A stretch of 64,000 nt of DNA from an uncultured Pirellulaceae bacterium (GCA_934278005.1 CAKQWG010000001.1:1-64000); one strand, 5' to 3'. Positions 30,103-38,350 are shown, counted from the first letter of the stretch. Numbers and translations: made by a program. The notes: generated from the letters alone by a model not told the origin.

Positions 30103-30730
30103 CCAACGCGTAACAGGCGTCGAATTGCGGTTTAAAAAAACAGGACCACGAATCTTGGTGGATATAATAACTCAGACGAGCTGTTGTGGGTCGGGAATAC
30201 CGCGTAAACGTTTTATCCCGGCCCAAAAGCACGTAATTGACGATTATAGTTGCAGCGAGTTTACTTGCAAATTTTGGGTAGTGAGGTATGCGCGCAGACG
30301 ATGCCCCGGTGACAGCGGCTTTGATTATCCCATTAGGAGGGCGAGGTTGGGCAGAATTGCACGCCGGATTCGCTCCGGAGCCAATCGTTTTCGCCGGGCA
30401 CAGCACCCGTCGTCGGGATTTAGATACGGCTAGCTCTTGGAAGTTCCATCCATCCAGCCAGTTGGTCGTTTTTTTGGCAGTGGCCTAGTAGGGCAGCGAT
30501 TGAGCCTAGTATTGCTGCGCTGGGCTGCACATTTAGCTAAACGCTAAGAGCAAGTGCGGGGCAGCGCGCGGGGCTCCGTGTAGCGCTGCGACGTGTCGTA
30601 ACTTTAGTGGTAGCTCGACTAGGTGGCATGACACACGCTAAGAGCAAGTATGGGGCAGCGCGACGGCTCCGTGTAGTGCTGCGACTTGTCGTAGCTTTGT
30701 CGGTGGCTGGACCGTACGGGAATTGCTGGG

Positions 30731-30975
30731 CAGCGCTCTGCATAGCGCGAGCCGTCGCCTGCGCAAGCCGCAACTGTCGAACTAGTCGGCGCTGTGGTGC
30801 AATACAGCCGCGTGCGTTGGCCCAGTTGACGTGTGCATCTGCGGCTTGCTGCGGCTCGGCGTTAAACAGATTCGCTACGCGTTGACTGTGTAGGCGAGCG
30901 CAGAATGCTTGACGCTATGGCGCTTTTGTGGGCCGCGATGCGGCTCCTTGTAGTGCTGCGACTTGTCGTAGCTTT
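30731..30975 (+). repeat. 245-bp direct repeat, copy A
   Basis: This block recurs at 31026-31270, offset by 295 bp, with only about four mismatches. Its right end coincides with a 33-bp palindromic element. Frames open across both copies give near-identical short peptides with no recognisable domain, and I do not treat them as genes. Confidence 0.85.
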
Positions 30976-31025
30976 TGTGGCCGCGCGACTCTACGTTTTG
31001 CCAAACGGTCCGAAGTATTGCTGTG

Positions 31026-31270
31026 CAGCGCTCTGCATAGCGCGAGCCGTCGCCTGCGCAAGCCGCAACTGTCGAACTAGTCGGCGCTGTGGTGCAATAC
31101 AGCCGCGTGCGTTGGCCCAGTTGACGTGTGCATCTGCGGCTTGCTGCGGCTCGGCGTTAAACAAATTCGCTGCGCGTTGACTGTGTAGGCGAGCGCAGAA
31201 TGATTGACGCTATGGCGCTTTTGTGGGCCGCGATGGGGCTCCTTGTAGTGCTGCGACTTGTCGTAGCTTT
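31026..31270 (+). repeat. 245-bp direct repeat, copy B
   Basis: This is the second copy of the block at 30731-30975. The 50-bp spacer between the copies is unique. The near identity points to a recent duplication, perhaps by recombination between the short palindromic elements at the block ends. Confidence 0.85.
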
Positions 31271-31779
31271 ATCGGTGGCTGGACCGTACGGGAAGTCACA
31301 CGCTAAGAGCAGATACGGGGCAGCGCGACGGCTCCTTGTAGTGCTGCGACTTGTCGTAGCTTTGTCGATGGCTGAACCGAACGGGACGTCACACGTTGAG
31401 AAGGTCTCTCGGGCCGCGTATAAGCCTCCGCCTGTGTTCGCGCTGCGCGGCAAATGTGGTGAAGAGTTTAAACTTGCGTAGTTGGCTCGTAAAGCGGATT
31501 GTTCGCGGCCCGGAATATCCGCTTTCCGTTTAGTATGGGATCGGTAGTGCGAGCACTAAAGCTACGACAAGTCGCAGCACTACAAGGAGCTCATTCGCGG
31601 CCGGGAAGTTTTCTTCGGCGTTTGATGGTGCGTGGGATTACGCGAACTCTAAAGCTACGACGAGTCGCAGCACTGCAAGGAGCCGCTGCGCTGCCTGGAA
31701 AACGTTCACGGCGCAGCCATGTAACCAGACGCGTTAGCCGGTACGCGGCGGTGCTGCGATGCGGTGGTGTAAGAACGTT

Positions 31780-32835
31780 TTAAGGTGGTAGCACTGCGGA
31801 TGCCGAGGCGGGTGGCGGAGGTAGGTTGAGACTCGCGGCGATTGGGTTCAAGGCATTGGTATAGTGCCTTAACAGTCCAAATACCGACTGGAATTCCGGG
31901 CGTAAGGACAGCTCACGGAATCGCGGGTCTGTAGCCACTAATTCGTACCGCTGCACTACCGTTTCAAGCGAGCTTTTATCCGCCGCCAGCGCTTCGTTAA
32001 AAACAAACTCCGGCAGCGCCAGATAAGTCGTCCACTGGGGGTCGAGCAGTTGGAATAGCGATGGCGCAATCTGTGCCAATTGACCGCGGAGCACATCAGC
32101 TTCTGTCCGCGAATACTGCTGGAACAAAGTTGATTGCTCGGCCGCTGGCCTGAGCGGCGCGTCTGCACTGGCAAGCATCGCAATCGTCTGAGTCAGCTGC
32201 AAGGCCGCCGGCGGCACCACTACGGGCTGTCCAGGTCCAGGCGATCGGTAATAGCTACCTGTCGCCAATTGGTCTACGCTGATTACAGAGCCGTCGATCG
32301 AGACTCCCGCAAACAGACCTCGACTTCGCGAGTAAGAGTAAACCTCCGCTTGCAAGCTGCCGTCGGTCGCGGCTGAGGCCTGACGGCCTACAGGCCCGGC
32401 TGCGGCAGCCGCATCGACGCCAAGGGTGAGCTTGCCTGCCAAAAGGCCTTGAACGCTCTTCTGCGTCTTGAAAACGAGCACAATGTCCGAGGATTGCAGA
32501 CCAATCTGCCACCCGATGTTGCCGCCCGTTAAACTGATAAAGACCGGAGCGTGCCACACCCCATTGGCATCTCGCACGCACAAGAGCCCACGGCCGTGGC
32601 GAGCACCGATGACGAAACTCCCCTTGATAACCCTCGGAATGATTGCGACGCCGTAGGCGTTTTCCAGGAGCGATCTGGGAATAGCGCTGGCAGGAATGGA
32701 CATGCTCTCGTTCAGCACGGTTGTGGCTGCGAGCACGGTACCCTCCTCCGCGTACTGAGCAATTGCACGAGTAGTACTGCCGGATATACCCACAGCGACG
32801 GCGACAACGAGAACCCTTCTAACAATCCATTGCAT
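31780..32835 (-). CDS. secreted SYLF-domain (Ysc84-type) protein
   Basis: The protein is 351 aa. An N-terminal signal peptide (VVAVAVGISGSTTRAIAQ) is followed by a SYLF domain at about residues 35-215. Recognisable features are AYGVAIIPRVIKGSFVIGARHGRGLL, here split over residues 60-85, GGNIGWQIG, DIVLVFKT and a Ser/Tyr/Gly-rich end near SYSRSRGLFAGVSIDGS. SYLF domains bind phosphoinositides in eukaryotes; bacterial members are mostly exported and of unknown role. The C-terminal 135 residues are not recognised and end in a Pro/Ala-rich tail. The gene stands alone, with 468 nt upstream to the next gene. The family call is firm; the function is not. Confidence 0.85.
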   Translation of the reverse strand: MQWIVRRVLVVAVAVGISGSTTRAIAQYAEEGTVLAATTVLNESMSIPASAIPRSLLENAYGVAIIPRVIKGSFVIGARHGRGLLCVRDANGVWHAPVFISLTGGNIGWQIGLQSSDIVLVFKTQKSVQGLLAGKLTLGVDAAAAAGPVGRQASAATDGSLQAEVYSYSRSRGLFAGVSIDGSVISVDQLATGSYYRSPGPGQPVVVPPAALQLTQTIAMLASADAPLRPAAEQSTLFQQYSRTEADVLRGQLAQIAPSLFQLLDPQWTTYLALPEFVFNEALAADKSSLETVVQRYELVATDPRFRELSLRPEFQSVFGLLRHYTNALNPIAASLNLPPPPASASAVLPP

Positions 32836-33303
32836 AACGTGGCACTTACTCGAGTTAGAGTTTGTTTTGCGATTCTGAGCTTACATAGCGTTGGACCAGT
32901 GTTCCGCAGCGCCGGCCCGCCAATCATTCAGCCGCAGAGTCAGGCTTTTTAGACATAGTAAGCAAATATTCCAATTGAAAATAGGGCATGATCCCGCTGG
33001 GGCTGACGCAATTTGAGCGCGAGCGACGTGATGCTAGCAGTGGCGTTCGCTGCCTTTGCTCGTCGCTTGGTCGGAAGTCGCGGTTGGTCACAAAGAATGT
33101 CTGGCTAGACGGTTGCAGCCCACAAGACTGCAGCTCAGGGTTGTCGCTGCATCATATATCGCGAGAGGAATGTCCACGCAATCCGAGTACATATCGGCCG
33201 CGATGGGTTGTGGCCACAGACTACATAACGCGACAGTAGCAATGGCCACAACAGTCGATATTACGATAAACAAGCATATCACGCGGTGCAGTCTGCAACG
33301 ATG
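32836..33303. other. intergenic region, no gene seen
   Basis: No supported coding frame lies here. A 10-bp perfect inverted repeat, GTTGTGGCCA (33207-33216) and TGGCCACAAC (33243-33252), lies 52-97 nt past the stop of the small gene at 33304-33651 and may end its transcript. The promoter of the SYLF gene should lie in the left half, but I see no clear -10/-35 pair. Confidence 0.4.
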
Positions 33304-33651
33304 TTACTTAGTAGCACTACCGCGAATTCTGGTTAGATCGTCCTCTGGCGGTGTGGGCTGATTGGTATCGAAGCTCACTATGCGATCGAACGTCCGCTGC
33401 AATTCGCCGGCGATAGCCGAAATTTCGCGCCGGCGATGGATGGCCGACTCGGGAACTTTTTCTAGTACCAACTTTTCAAGCCGAACCTGCAGGTTGACGT
33501 CGGACATGCGCGCAAAGCCGCCGCGTGCAAGCGCCTCTAGGTAGGGCTTGGCCGTTTCCTGCAAATCAAAGTCTTGGCGATCGAGTTTACGCCCGATCAT
33601 GTCGGCTAATTCGCCGAGTTGGGTTGTTAATTCGGGATTCAATGGCTTCAT
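33304..33651 (-). CDS. small hypothetical helical protein
   Basis: The product is 115 aa, soluble and highly charged, with predicted helices throughout (residues 5-75), a basic stretch IHRRREI and a Pro-containing tail. I recognise no family. It starts 63 nt downstream of the PRC-barrel gene stop on the same strand, so the two may be co-transcribed. Codon use and the clean start favour a real gene, but support is limited to length and context. Confidence 0.55.
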   Translation of the reverse strand: MKPLNPELTTQLGELADMIGRKLDRQDFDLQETAKPYLEALARGGFARMSDVNLQVRLEKLVLEKVPESAIHRRREISAIAGELQRTFDRIVSFDTNQPTPPEDDLTRIRGSATK

Positions 33652-33714
33652 CTGAGTGCGTTCCTGTGGTTAAGTAGTTGAGGTCATTTTTCGATTCTTT
33701 AGCTCGTCCAGGCC

Positions 33715-35007
33715 TTACGGTTGTGGATCGGCTACGCGATTAAGGACAGACTGTAATCGCAGCTCCGGATAGGCTTCAGGCGTTACTTCTTGCTGTTCGG
33801 CTAGCTGGCTTTTATCGAGCTCGATAGTAATGCGAGGTTTCTCATTTTCAGAGGAATCGAATTGAAGTTTGGAGAAATCAACTGCCACAAACTTCTTGTC
33901 TACTTCCGGCAAACCCAGGATTGCGAATGGAACCGATGGCTGGCCGTGCAGTCTAAAAATGACTGCCTTCAATTTAGCTATCGACTTGCCGTCGCTGCCG
34001 ACGATGTCACTGCCGATCAGTTTATCGACGGCGACCGCTTCGGTAGCTTGAGATTCGCTCAATTTGTTGCCGCTGGTGGCAGAGCGTTCGACAGCGAAGT
34101 AATTGAGATTCTTTTGCAGCCAGGCTGCATCAGCCAGTTCCTGCTGCTCGCCGGATTCCAACTTCGGAGCACCCTCGATGTCTGCCTCAACAACGAGCCA
34201 CGAGGTGCTCTCTTGAGTCGCGTCATTGTCACTCGCGCTCTCGGTGTGAATAGCCGGTAGAGGTATCGCTACGGCTTTGCCGCTCTTACCAAGCGACGAG
34301 TCAAGCGTGACGAGGGCGTGGGCCCACTTGCCATCGCGGCTGATTATCAGATCGTTAATTACGCCCAGCGTTTTGTGCTGTCGATCGACTATATTGGCGC
34401 CCATTAAGTTATCCGAGGATATCAGCACGTCGGTGACCTCGGACTGCGGTGTGCTTTCGGCCTTGGGCATTGGAACGTTGTCTTGCGTATCAAGGCGCTT
34501 CATGCCGAAGAGCATGTGCTTGCTCCCCTCACGCGATTCAAGCTTGGTCGGCCGCTGGCCGCCGGGCAAGGCATAACACAATCGTGCGCCGCCATCATGG
34601 AACTCGATCAGCCCTGGAGCTTGGGTGGGAGCTTGGTTGGGCAATTCGGTAGTCATGTCGATCTTAAACGGAGACTTGTCACCGGATAACTTAAAAGCCG
34701 CTTTATAAAGCTCCTTTTGTTCGGCATCGAGCACCACGATTGTGTTCTCGCCGAAGATAACTCGCGAGCCTTTCAGCTGATCTGCGGCAATATTGCGACC
34801 CTGGTTAACACCCGATGCAATGGTCCAAGATCCTGTTAGTTTTTGTACTGCATCGGCTGCCGCGTTGGGCTTAAGCTTAGATGGGCTGCCTGTTTTAGGC
34901 GTTTGCGCTGTCGGCAGCTGAGTTTCTTGTGCGACGGCACACGCTTCAAAGCTGCCGGTGACTGCCCACAAGCCGGCGGTTAGCAGGCATAACATGTACG
35001 TTCTCAT
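33715..35007 (-). CDS. exported TIGR03067-like / double PRC-barrel protein
   Basis: The protein is 430 aa. A signal peptide ends near CAVAQ (about residue 26). Residues ~50-175 match the planctomycete TIGR03067 pattern: LTGSWTI, a middle DM-T strand, and LCYALPGGQRPT. Two PRC-barrel-like units follow. The first, at ~195-265, has LMGANIVDRQHKTLGVINDL. The second, at ~325-390, has LIGSDIVGSDGKSIAKLKAV. PRC-barrels are protein- or RNA-interaction folds found in photosynthetic reaction centres, RimM and many stress proteins. The fusion of these two domain types in an exported protein suggests an envelope role, which is an inference. Confidence 0.8.
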   Translation of the reverse strand: MRTYMLCLLTAGLWAVTGSFEACAVAQETQLPTAQTPKTGSPSKLKPNAAADAVQKLTGSWTIASGVNQGRNIAADQLKGSRVIFGENTIVVLDAEQKELYKAAFKLSGDKSPFKIDMTTELPNQAPTQAPGLIEFHDGGARLCYALPGGQRPTKLESREGSKHMLFGMKRLDTQDNVPMPKAESTPQSEVTDVLISSDNLMGANIVDRQHKTLGVINDLIISRDGKWAHALVTLDSSLGKSGKAVAIPLPAIHTESASDNDATQESTSWLVVEADIEGAPKLESGEQQELADAAWLQKNLNYFAVERSATSGNKLSESQATEAVAVDKLIGSDIVGSDGKSIAKLKAVIFRLHGQPSVPFAILGLPEVDKKFVAVDFSKLQFDSSENEKPRITIELDKSQLAEQQEVTPEAYPELRLQSVLNRVADPQP

Positions 35008-35281
35008 GGATGTCTCTTTGATCGATTATGTGATTGGGTTGGATTAAAGTCGATATGCTCGTTGAGCTTGTTAGTACGCATACTCATAACGAATTCGCCG
35101 TAAGGGCTGTCGGCAGATCCGACGATGCTGCTTCTCGCGCCACCAGTGGAGCTTTCGTGCAAGACTGCCGCTGCGGCGGATGAATGCGGCACGCGAGCCA
35201 GGGTGCTCATACTGCATGACACGCGAGCCAGAGCCCGCAAGCGAGGACTGGCTAGCAGGGCGAGGTAGAGCCGGGTGGACA

Positions 35282-35782
35282 TTACAATTTCACTTTGGCG
35301 TGATGTGAGTCGTCGACTTGCGGGCGCTGTCCGGTGGCGTAGGCTTTGGCCGCGTTGAATAGAAACTGGAAACGATCGATTCCCGAATTCGACCAGTATT
35401 CGCCTTGGCTCGCCGACACGTTGATAAGCGTCAACCGCGGATCGGACTTGCCTTGGGGAAACCAAACTTTCCAAGACTCGCTCCACAGTTCATCGATCTT
35501 TTGCCGATCGCGCACCACGCGTGCTTGGCCGCTGATCGACACGTACGATCCGCCACCAGACATCGTCACGGCGACTTGTGGATTGGCCAACAAGTCTTCT
35601 ACTTTGCCAGAGTCTACATCGGTGGCAAACCAGAGATCGCCATCGTCCTCTAACTGGGCGATGAACATAGGGCGGGCGGAGAGTTTATTGTCCGCACTGC
35701 GTGTGACTAGCATCGCCTGATGAAACTGTTTGCTGATGGCAATGAATTCTGCCACAGTTTCCTGCGAGGTAAGTTGAGTCAT
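35282..35782 (-). CDS. pyridoxamine 5'-phosphate oxidase-like flavin-binding protein (general stress protein 26 type)
   Basis: The product is 166 aa with a split-barrel flavin-binding fold over the whole length. Typical features are AMLVTRSADNKLSARPM, DLWFATDVDSGKVEDL, NPQVAVTMS and SISGQARVVRDRQKIDELW. The length and order match the general-stress-protein-26 group rather than biosynthetic PdxH. A strong ribosome-binding site (AGGAGG) precedes the ATG by 6 nt. Known members bind FMN, FAD or F420; the substrate here cannot be told. Its position next to the CsbD/holin operon fits a stress role. A frame of 160 codons overlapping its 3' end is a shadow. Confidence 0.85.
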   Translation of the reverse strand: MTQLTSQETVAEFIAISKQFHQAMLVTRSADNKLSARPMFIAQLEDDGDLWFATDVDSGKVEDLLANPQVAVTMSGGGSYVSISGQARVVRDRQKIDELWSESWKVWFPQGKSDPRLTLINVSASQGEYWSNSGIDRFQFLFNAAKAYATGQRPQVDDSHHAKVKL

Positions 35783-35825
35783 GAGAATCCTCCTGATGCA
35801 AATGGTGAAGTAACGCTAGGCATAC

Positions 35826-35990
35826 GTTAACCGAGGCTAACGCCCTGCGGCTGATTCAGCCGCGGGGGTAGTTAACCCGGGCTAACGCCCTGCGGCTGAT
35901 TCAGCTGCGGGGGTAACCGGGGCGAACGCCGTGCGGCTGATTCGGCTGCGGGGGTAGTTAACCGGGGCTAACGCCGTGCGGCTGATCAAG
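35826..35990. repeat. four tandem ~45-bp GC-rich repeats
   Basis: The units start at 35826, 35871, 35913 and 35958. They share GTTAACCGGGGCTAACGCC followed by GTGCGGCTGATTC and GCTGCGGGGGTA. The last copy is truncated. CAGCCGC and GCGGCTG within a unit pair, so each can fold as a hairpin. The array sits between two co-oriented genes and probably separates their transcripts. Confidence 0.85.
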
Positions 35991-36015
35991 GAGGAAGCAA
36001 GTTACGTGCCAGGGG

Positions 36016-36255
36016 CTACCAAGGTTTGATCTTCCAGCCCATGTAGAAGCCGGCAGCAAATACGACCATGGTGGCTACCACGGGACGCTTGCGGCAATAG
36101 GTGCCGACGGAAGTGCCAACCTCTTCCATCAGTGTTTGAAAGTCTTCGCGTTGGTCGTGGCATTCGGCGGACATTTCCGAACCGAGATCCTCAGACCAAG
36201 TCTCGCCGGGACGACGGCTCGAAACCTTGCTTGAGGATGATACTGAACTGGCCAT
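36016..36255 (-). CDS. small membrane protein, last gene of CsbD/holin operon
   Basis: The product is 79 aa. A Ser-rich, charged N-terminal half (residues 1-50) precedes one C-terminal hydrophobic helix ending GFYMGWKIKPW. This layout, with a soluble helix and then a C-terminal glycine-containing anchor, resembles the YqjD/ElaB group of ribosome- or membrane-associated stress proteins, but I see no decisive motif. AGGAG lies 7 nt before the ATG. It starts 42 nt after the holin-like gene and closes the operon. Confidence 0.7.
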   Translation of the reverse strand: MASSVSSSSKVSSRRPGETWSEDLGSEMSAECHDQREDFQTLMEEVGTSVGTYCRKRPVVATMVVFAAGFYMGWKIKPW

Positions 36256-36297
36256 GATGGACTCCTGTGATGCGAAATGAAAGTGAACTAAGGTGAA

Positions 36298-36780
36298 CTA
36301 AAGTGACCGACTATAGGGCGGGACAGCAACCTCGTCGGCATCTGTGCTGCTTCCGAGTACGCTTTTGAGCCAAGCGAGGTTCTTGGCTAGTTCCGTTGCG
36401 CTGCGTTCAAACTGCAGGACCGAGCGCCGAATGGCGCGGACCGATAGGTAAACCGTAGCGGCCGCGATGGCGGCTACCAGCAGGCCTACTAGCAACTGCG
36501 ACTGCCAAGTATTGAGAGGTGAAATGGCTGCTAAGCAATTCGCGCATCCCATAGCCAGGACCGGTAGGCTAGCCAGTGCAGCGCAGACGCCGACCAGCAG
36601 TATCGCCACCGGGCGCGTCATTCTTTTGGCCGCAGCGTGCGCATCGGCTTTGGCCAGCCGAGCCTGCAACTCACCTAGTTCGATGAGGTCGCCCAGGACG
36701 TTGGCAGCCTGGCCGGCGAACCCGCTGACGGGGCTGCGCCTTTTAGGTACAGTTTCTACTTGCGTCTGGAAATCAGCCAT
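36298..36780 (-). CDS. holin-X-like (phage holin superfamily 6) membrane protein
   Basis: From the ATG at 36780 the product is 160 aa. I choose this start because AGGAGGAG lies 6-8 nt upstream; a longer frame reaches 36819. An N-terminal amphipathic segment (VLGDLIELGELQARLAKAD) is followed by two transmembrane helices (about 58-83 and 94-117) and a cytoplasmic tail. This is the Phage_holin_3_6 / DUF1469 layout, found in chromosomal stress operons and not only in phages. It overlaps the upstream gene by 25 nt, so translation is likely coupled. The role is probably in membrane organisation under stress, by inference. Confidence 0.75.
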   Translation of the reverse strand: MADFQTQVETVPKRRSPVSGFAGQAANVLGDLIELGELQARLAKADAHAAAKRMTRPVAILLVGVCAALASLPVLAMGCANCLAAISPLNTWQSQLLVGLLVAAIAAATVYLSVRAIRRSVLQFERSATELAKNLAWLKSVLGSSTDADEVAVPPYSRSL

Positions 36781-36974
36781 GCCACGGCTCCTCCTAAAAT
36801 GAAGCCCGCGGCTAGACATGTACCGGGTCGCTGGATCACCAGCTCGCTAGCCTGTTCGGCTAAGCGTCCGCTGGCGATCTTGATTTGTTCACTCACCGGT
36901 ACATTACCATCGGCCGGACGGTTGGCTTGCGTGTAGGCTGTGGGCTTCGGATTGTTCGTCTGTGTTGCGATCAT
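36756..36974 (-). CDS. 72-aa single-helix membrane protein
   Basis: A Pro/Asn-rich N-terminus is followed by an amphipathic helix (EQIKIASGRLAEQASELV) and one C-terminal hydrophobic helix (CLAAGFILGGAVAWLI) ending RRK. The helix carries a glycine pattern as in DUF883/YqjD proteins. CGGAG lies 10 nt before the ATG. The gene overlaps its upstream neighbour by 71 nt and its downstream neighbour by 25 nt, which points to one translationally coupled transcript. Confidence 0.7.
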   Translation of the reverse strand: MIATQTNNPKPTAYTQANRPADGNVPVSEQIKIASGRLAEQASELVIQRPGTCLAAGFILGGAVAWLISRRK

Positions 36975-37371
36975 GGTGCACTACTCCGGCTAATTTCGTT
37001 TTGACATAATTCGTCGCATACTGCTTGAGCATATTGCCTGCCATGGTACCGACGAAGGCCATGGTTCCCGAGGCGATTGACGAGCGCGTGGCCGTCTCTT
37101 GGGCGGTGTCTGATTTCGGCGCAGCGGCCTGCGGACTCGGCTGCGGAGCAGTCTTGCTTCGCGAGCGATACATCAGAAAGAAGCCTGCCGCGGTTGCGAC
37201 GCCAACTGCTAGCAGTGGTTGTGAGCGGACGTGCTCGCGCCAATCGACCAACCGCTCCGCTTCCGCGTGCATCCGCACCACGTGCCGCTCGCTCGCATTG
37301 CGGATGGCGTTCATGCGATCGATTAAATCGTCGTTCAGCGCGCCGTCTGTTTCTGTGTTATCAGGCTGCAT
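36904..37371 (-). CDS. single-helix membrane protein of the CsbD operon
   Basis: The product is 155 aa from the ATG at 37371, which lies 4 nt after the CsbD-like stop; a longer start at 37425 would run into that gene. Residues ~1-45 are acidic and helical, one hydrophobic helix follows (PLLAVGVATAAGFFLMY), then a basic Pro/Ala/Lys linker and a second weakly hydrophobic, Gly-rich stretch (SIASGTMAFVGTMAGNM). The family is not recognised. The middle resembles the WREHVRSQPLLAVGVA segment of DUF883-type proteins. Confidence 0.7.
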   Translation of the reverse strand: MQPDNTETDGALNDDLIDRMNAIRNASERHVVRMHAEAERLVDWREHVRSQPLLAVGVATAAGFFLMYRSRSKTAPQPSPQAAAPKSDTAQETATRSSIASGTMAFVGTMAGNMLKQYATNYVKTKLAGVVHHDRNTDEQSEAHSLHASQPSGRW

Positions 37372-37375
37372 GGCT

Positions 37376-37798
37376 CTAGCGCCTACGCGAAAGTGACAAA
37401 CCGAACACGAGCCCCAGTAGCGCACCTGCTCCGACGGCCACAGCTAAGGATTCCACGGGTCGCTTGGAGACGGTTTGTACCGCTTGTCGGTAACCCTGCT
37501 GGGCAGTTTCTACGGCACGGCCATAATTCTCTTGCAGCGTTTCACCAGCGGCGCTAGCGTACTGCGATGCGGCGTCCGAGACGCGGTTATAGGTGTCCCC
37601 GGCAGCCGAGCAGCAATCGTTAAGGAACGCGTCGATCTGCTCGCGACTGCGGCCAGATTTTTCCTGCAGCAAACCGACCAATTGATCGACGTTGCCTTTG
37701 ACACGCGTAAGATCGTCACCGGTGATTTGCCCGAATTCCTTCTTGACGGCTCCCACAATCTGATTCCAACTGCCTTTAATACGCTCTTGCGAAACCAT
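37376..37798 (-). CDS. CsbD-like stress protein fused to a DUF883-like membrane anchor
   Basis: The product is 140 aa. Residues 1-60 match CsbD: RIKGSWNQIVGAVKKEFGQ, then DLTRVKGNVDQLVGLLQEK. Residues ~65-110 form a long helix, and the C-terminus is SKRPVESLAVAVGAGALLGL, a YqjD/DUF883-type glycine-zipper anchor ending SRRR. CsbD proteins are sigma-B or general-stress proteins in Bacillus and E. coli and are usually short and soluble. Here one is tethered to the membrane. GAGGAG lies 7 nt before the ATG. It is the first gene of a five-gene minus-strand operon behind a sigma-54 promoter. Confidence 0.85.
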   Translation of the reverse strand: MVSQERIKGSWNQIVGAVKKEFGQITGDDLTRVKGNVDQLVGLLQEKSGRSREQIDAFLNDCCSAAGDTYNRVSDAASQYASAAGETLQENYGRAVETAQQGYRQAVQTVSKRPVESLAVAVGAGALLGLVFGLSLSRRR

Positions 37799-37879
37799 CG
37801 CTCAACTCCTCATCAGCCCAGTGGGCTAGTATGTACTGAATTGGACAGCCAACGATGGCCATCCCTGATCAAGCTTAGG

Positions 37880-37896
37880 AGCAATGTTTGTGCCAA
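37880..37896 (-). promoter_or_regulatory. sigma-54 promoter of the CsbD/holin operon
   Basis: The minus strand reads TTGGCACAAACATTGCT. It has GG and GC separated by exactly 10 nt, with full TTGGCAC and TTGCT boxes, close to the best sigma-54 consensus. Transcription would start near 37869, leaving about a 70-nt leader before the CsbD-like ATG. Sigma-54 promoters need an NtrC-type activator, and one is encoded 1 kb away at 38896. Confidence 0.75.
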
Positions 37897-37975
37897 GCAG
37901 GCTCAGATCGCTGCTAGATCGAACAGCTGCCTAGTTCCAGGAAGCGTTGTAGCGACTGCACCGATCGCGCCTGCT

Positions 37976-38350
37976 CTAACGCGCTAGGCCGTGAGCCCGC
38001 AATTCCTGGCCAAGCGATTCAACGGCACGTCGCAGATCGCGACAACCGCTCTCGCTAAGCTCGTCCATGCGGCCGTCGGCGGCAGCTTGTTCAAGCCGAT
38101 GGGCCAGCTCCACCGTCGGCGCCGCAAAAAACGTAGCGACTAGGCCTTTGACGCTGTGGATGGCCCGCCGGGCTGTTGCCGCATCGTCTGAGGCGACCGC
38201 CTCTTCCAAGTCCGATAACAACTGCGGAGCATCCTCAACGAACATAGTTGCGAGCTGACTGAGCAATTCTCGCTCGCCATCCAACGCCTCGAGAGCCGAC
38301 TTTTCATCGAACTGGCCGTGCTCACAACCTGTTTCGCGTTTGCTAGTCAC
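37976..38350 (-). CDS. HPt (histidine phosphotransfer) domain protein
   Basis: The product is 124 aa, almost wholly an HPt four-helix bundle. The phospho-accepting histidine is His65 in ARRAIHSVKGLVATF. The first helix starts FDEKSALEALDGERELLSQL, as in classic HPt domains. A GTG start at 38350 is used; no ATG fits better. Stand-alone HPt proteins relay phosphate between a hybrid kinase and a response regulator. No hybrid kinase is in the window, but the divergent sigma-54 response regulator at 38896 is a candidate partner. Confidence 0.85.
   Translation of the reverse strand: MTSKRETGCEHGQFDEKSALEALDGERELLSQLATMFVEDAPQLLSDLEEAVASDDAATARRAIHSVKGLVATFFAAPTVELAHRLEQAAADGRMDELSESGCRDLRRAVESLGQELRAHGLAR

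Larger units (their letters stand above)
30541..31690. repeat. cluster of seven ~33-bp palindromic repeat elements
   Basis: A 33-bp element centred on CTGCGACTTGTCGTAG occurs five times in one direction (30573-30605, 30666-30698, 30943-30975, 31238-31270, 31331-31363) and twice inverted (31558-31590, 31651-31683). The centre pairs as CGAC-nn-GTCG with variable loop bases (TT, GT, or GA in the inverted copies). Three copies have a longer shared leader, CGCTAAGAGCA. The region has no convincing gene. It resembles REP-type or other palindromic intergenic elements. Confidence 0.8.

Noticed and set aside
30607-31481. Three similar plus-strand frames of ~92 codons in the repeat region
   Set aside because: Their similarity comes from the duplicated DNA and palindromic elements; there is no ribosome-binding site or domain.
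30541-31690. Repeat cluster considered as a CRISPR array
   Set aside because: Spacing is irregular, orientation is mixed, spacers are themselves repeated and no cas gene is present.
35004-35486. 160-codon minus-strand frame overlapping the flavin-binding protein gene
   Set aside because: It overlaps a well-supported gene by about 200 nt in another frame and has no recognisable domain.
36298-36780. Holin-like gene considered as a prophage remnant
   Set aside because: No other phage gene is near, and this holin family is common in chromosomal stress operons.
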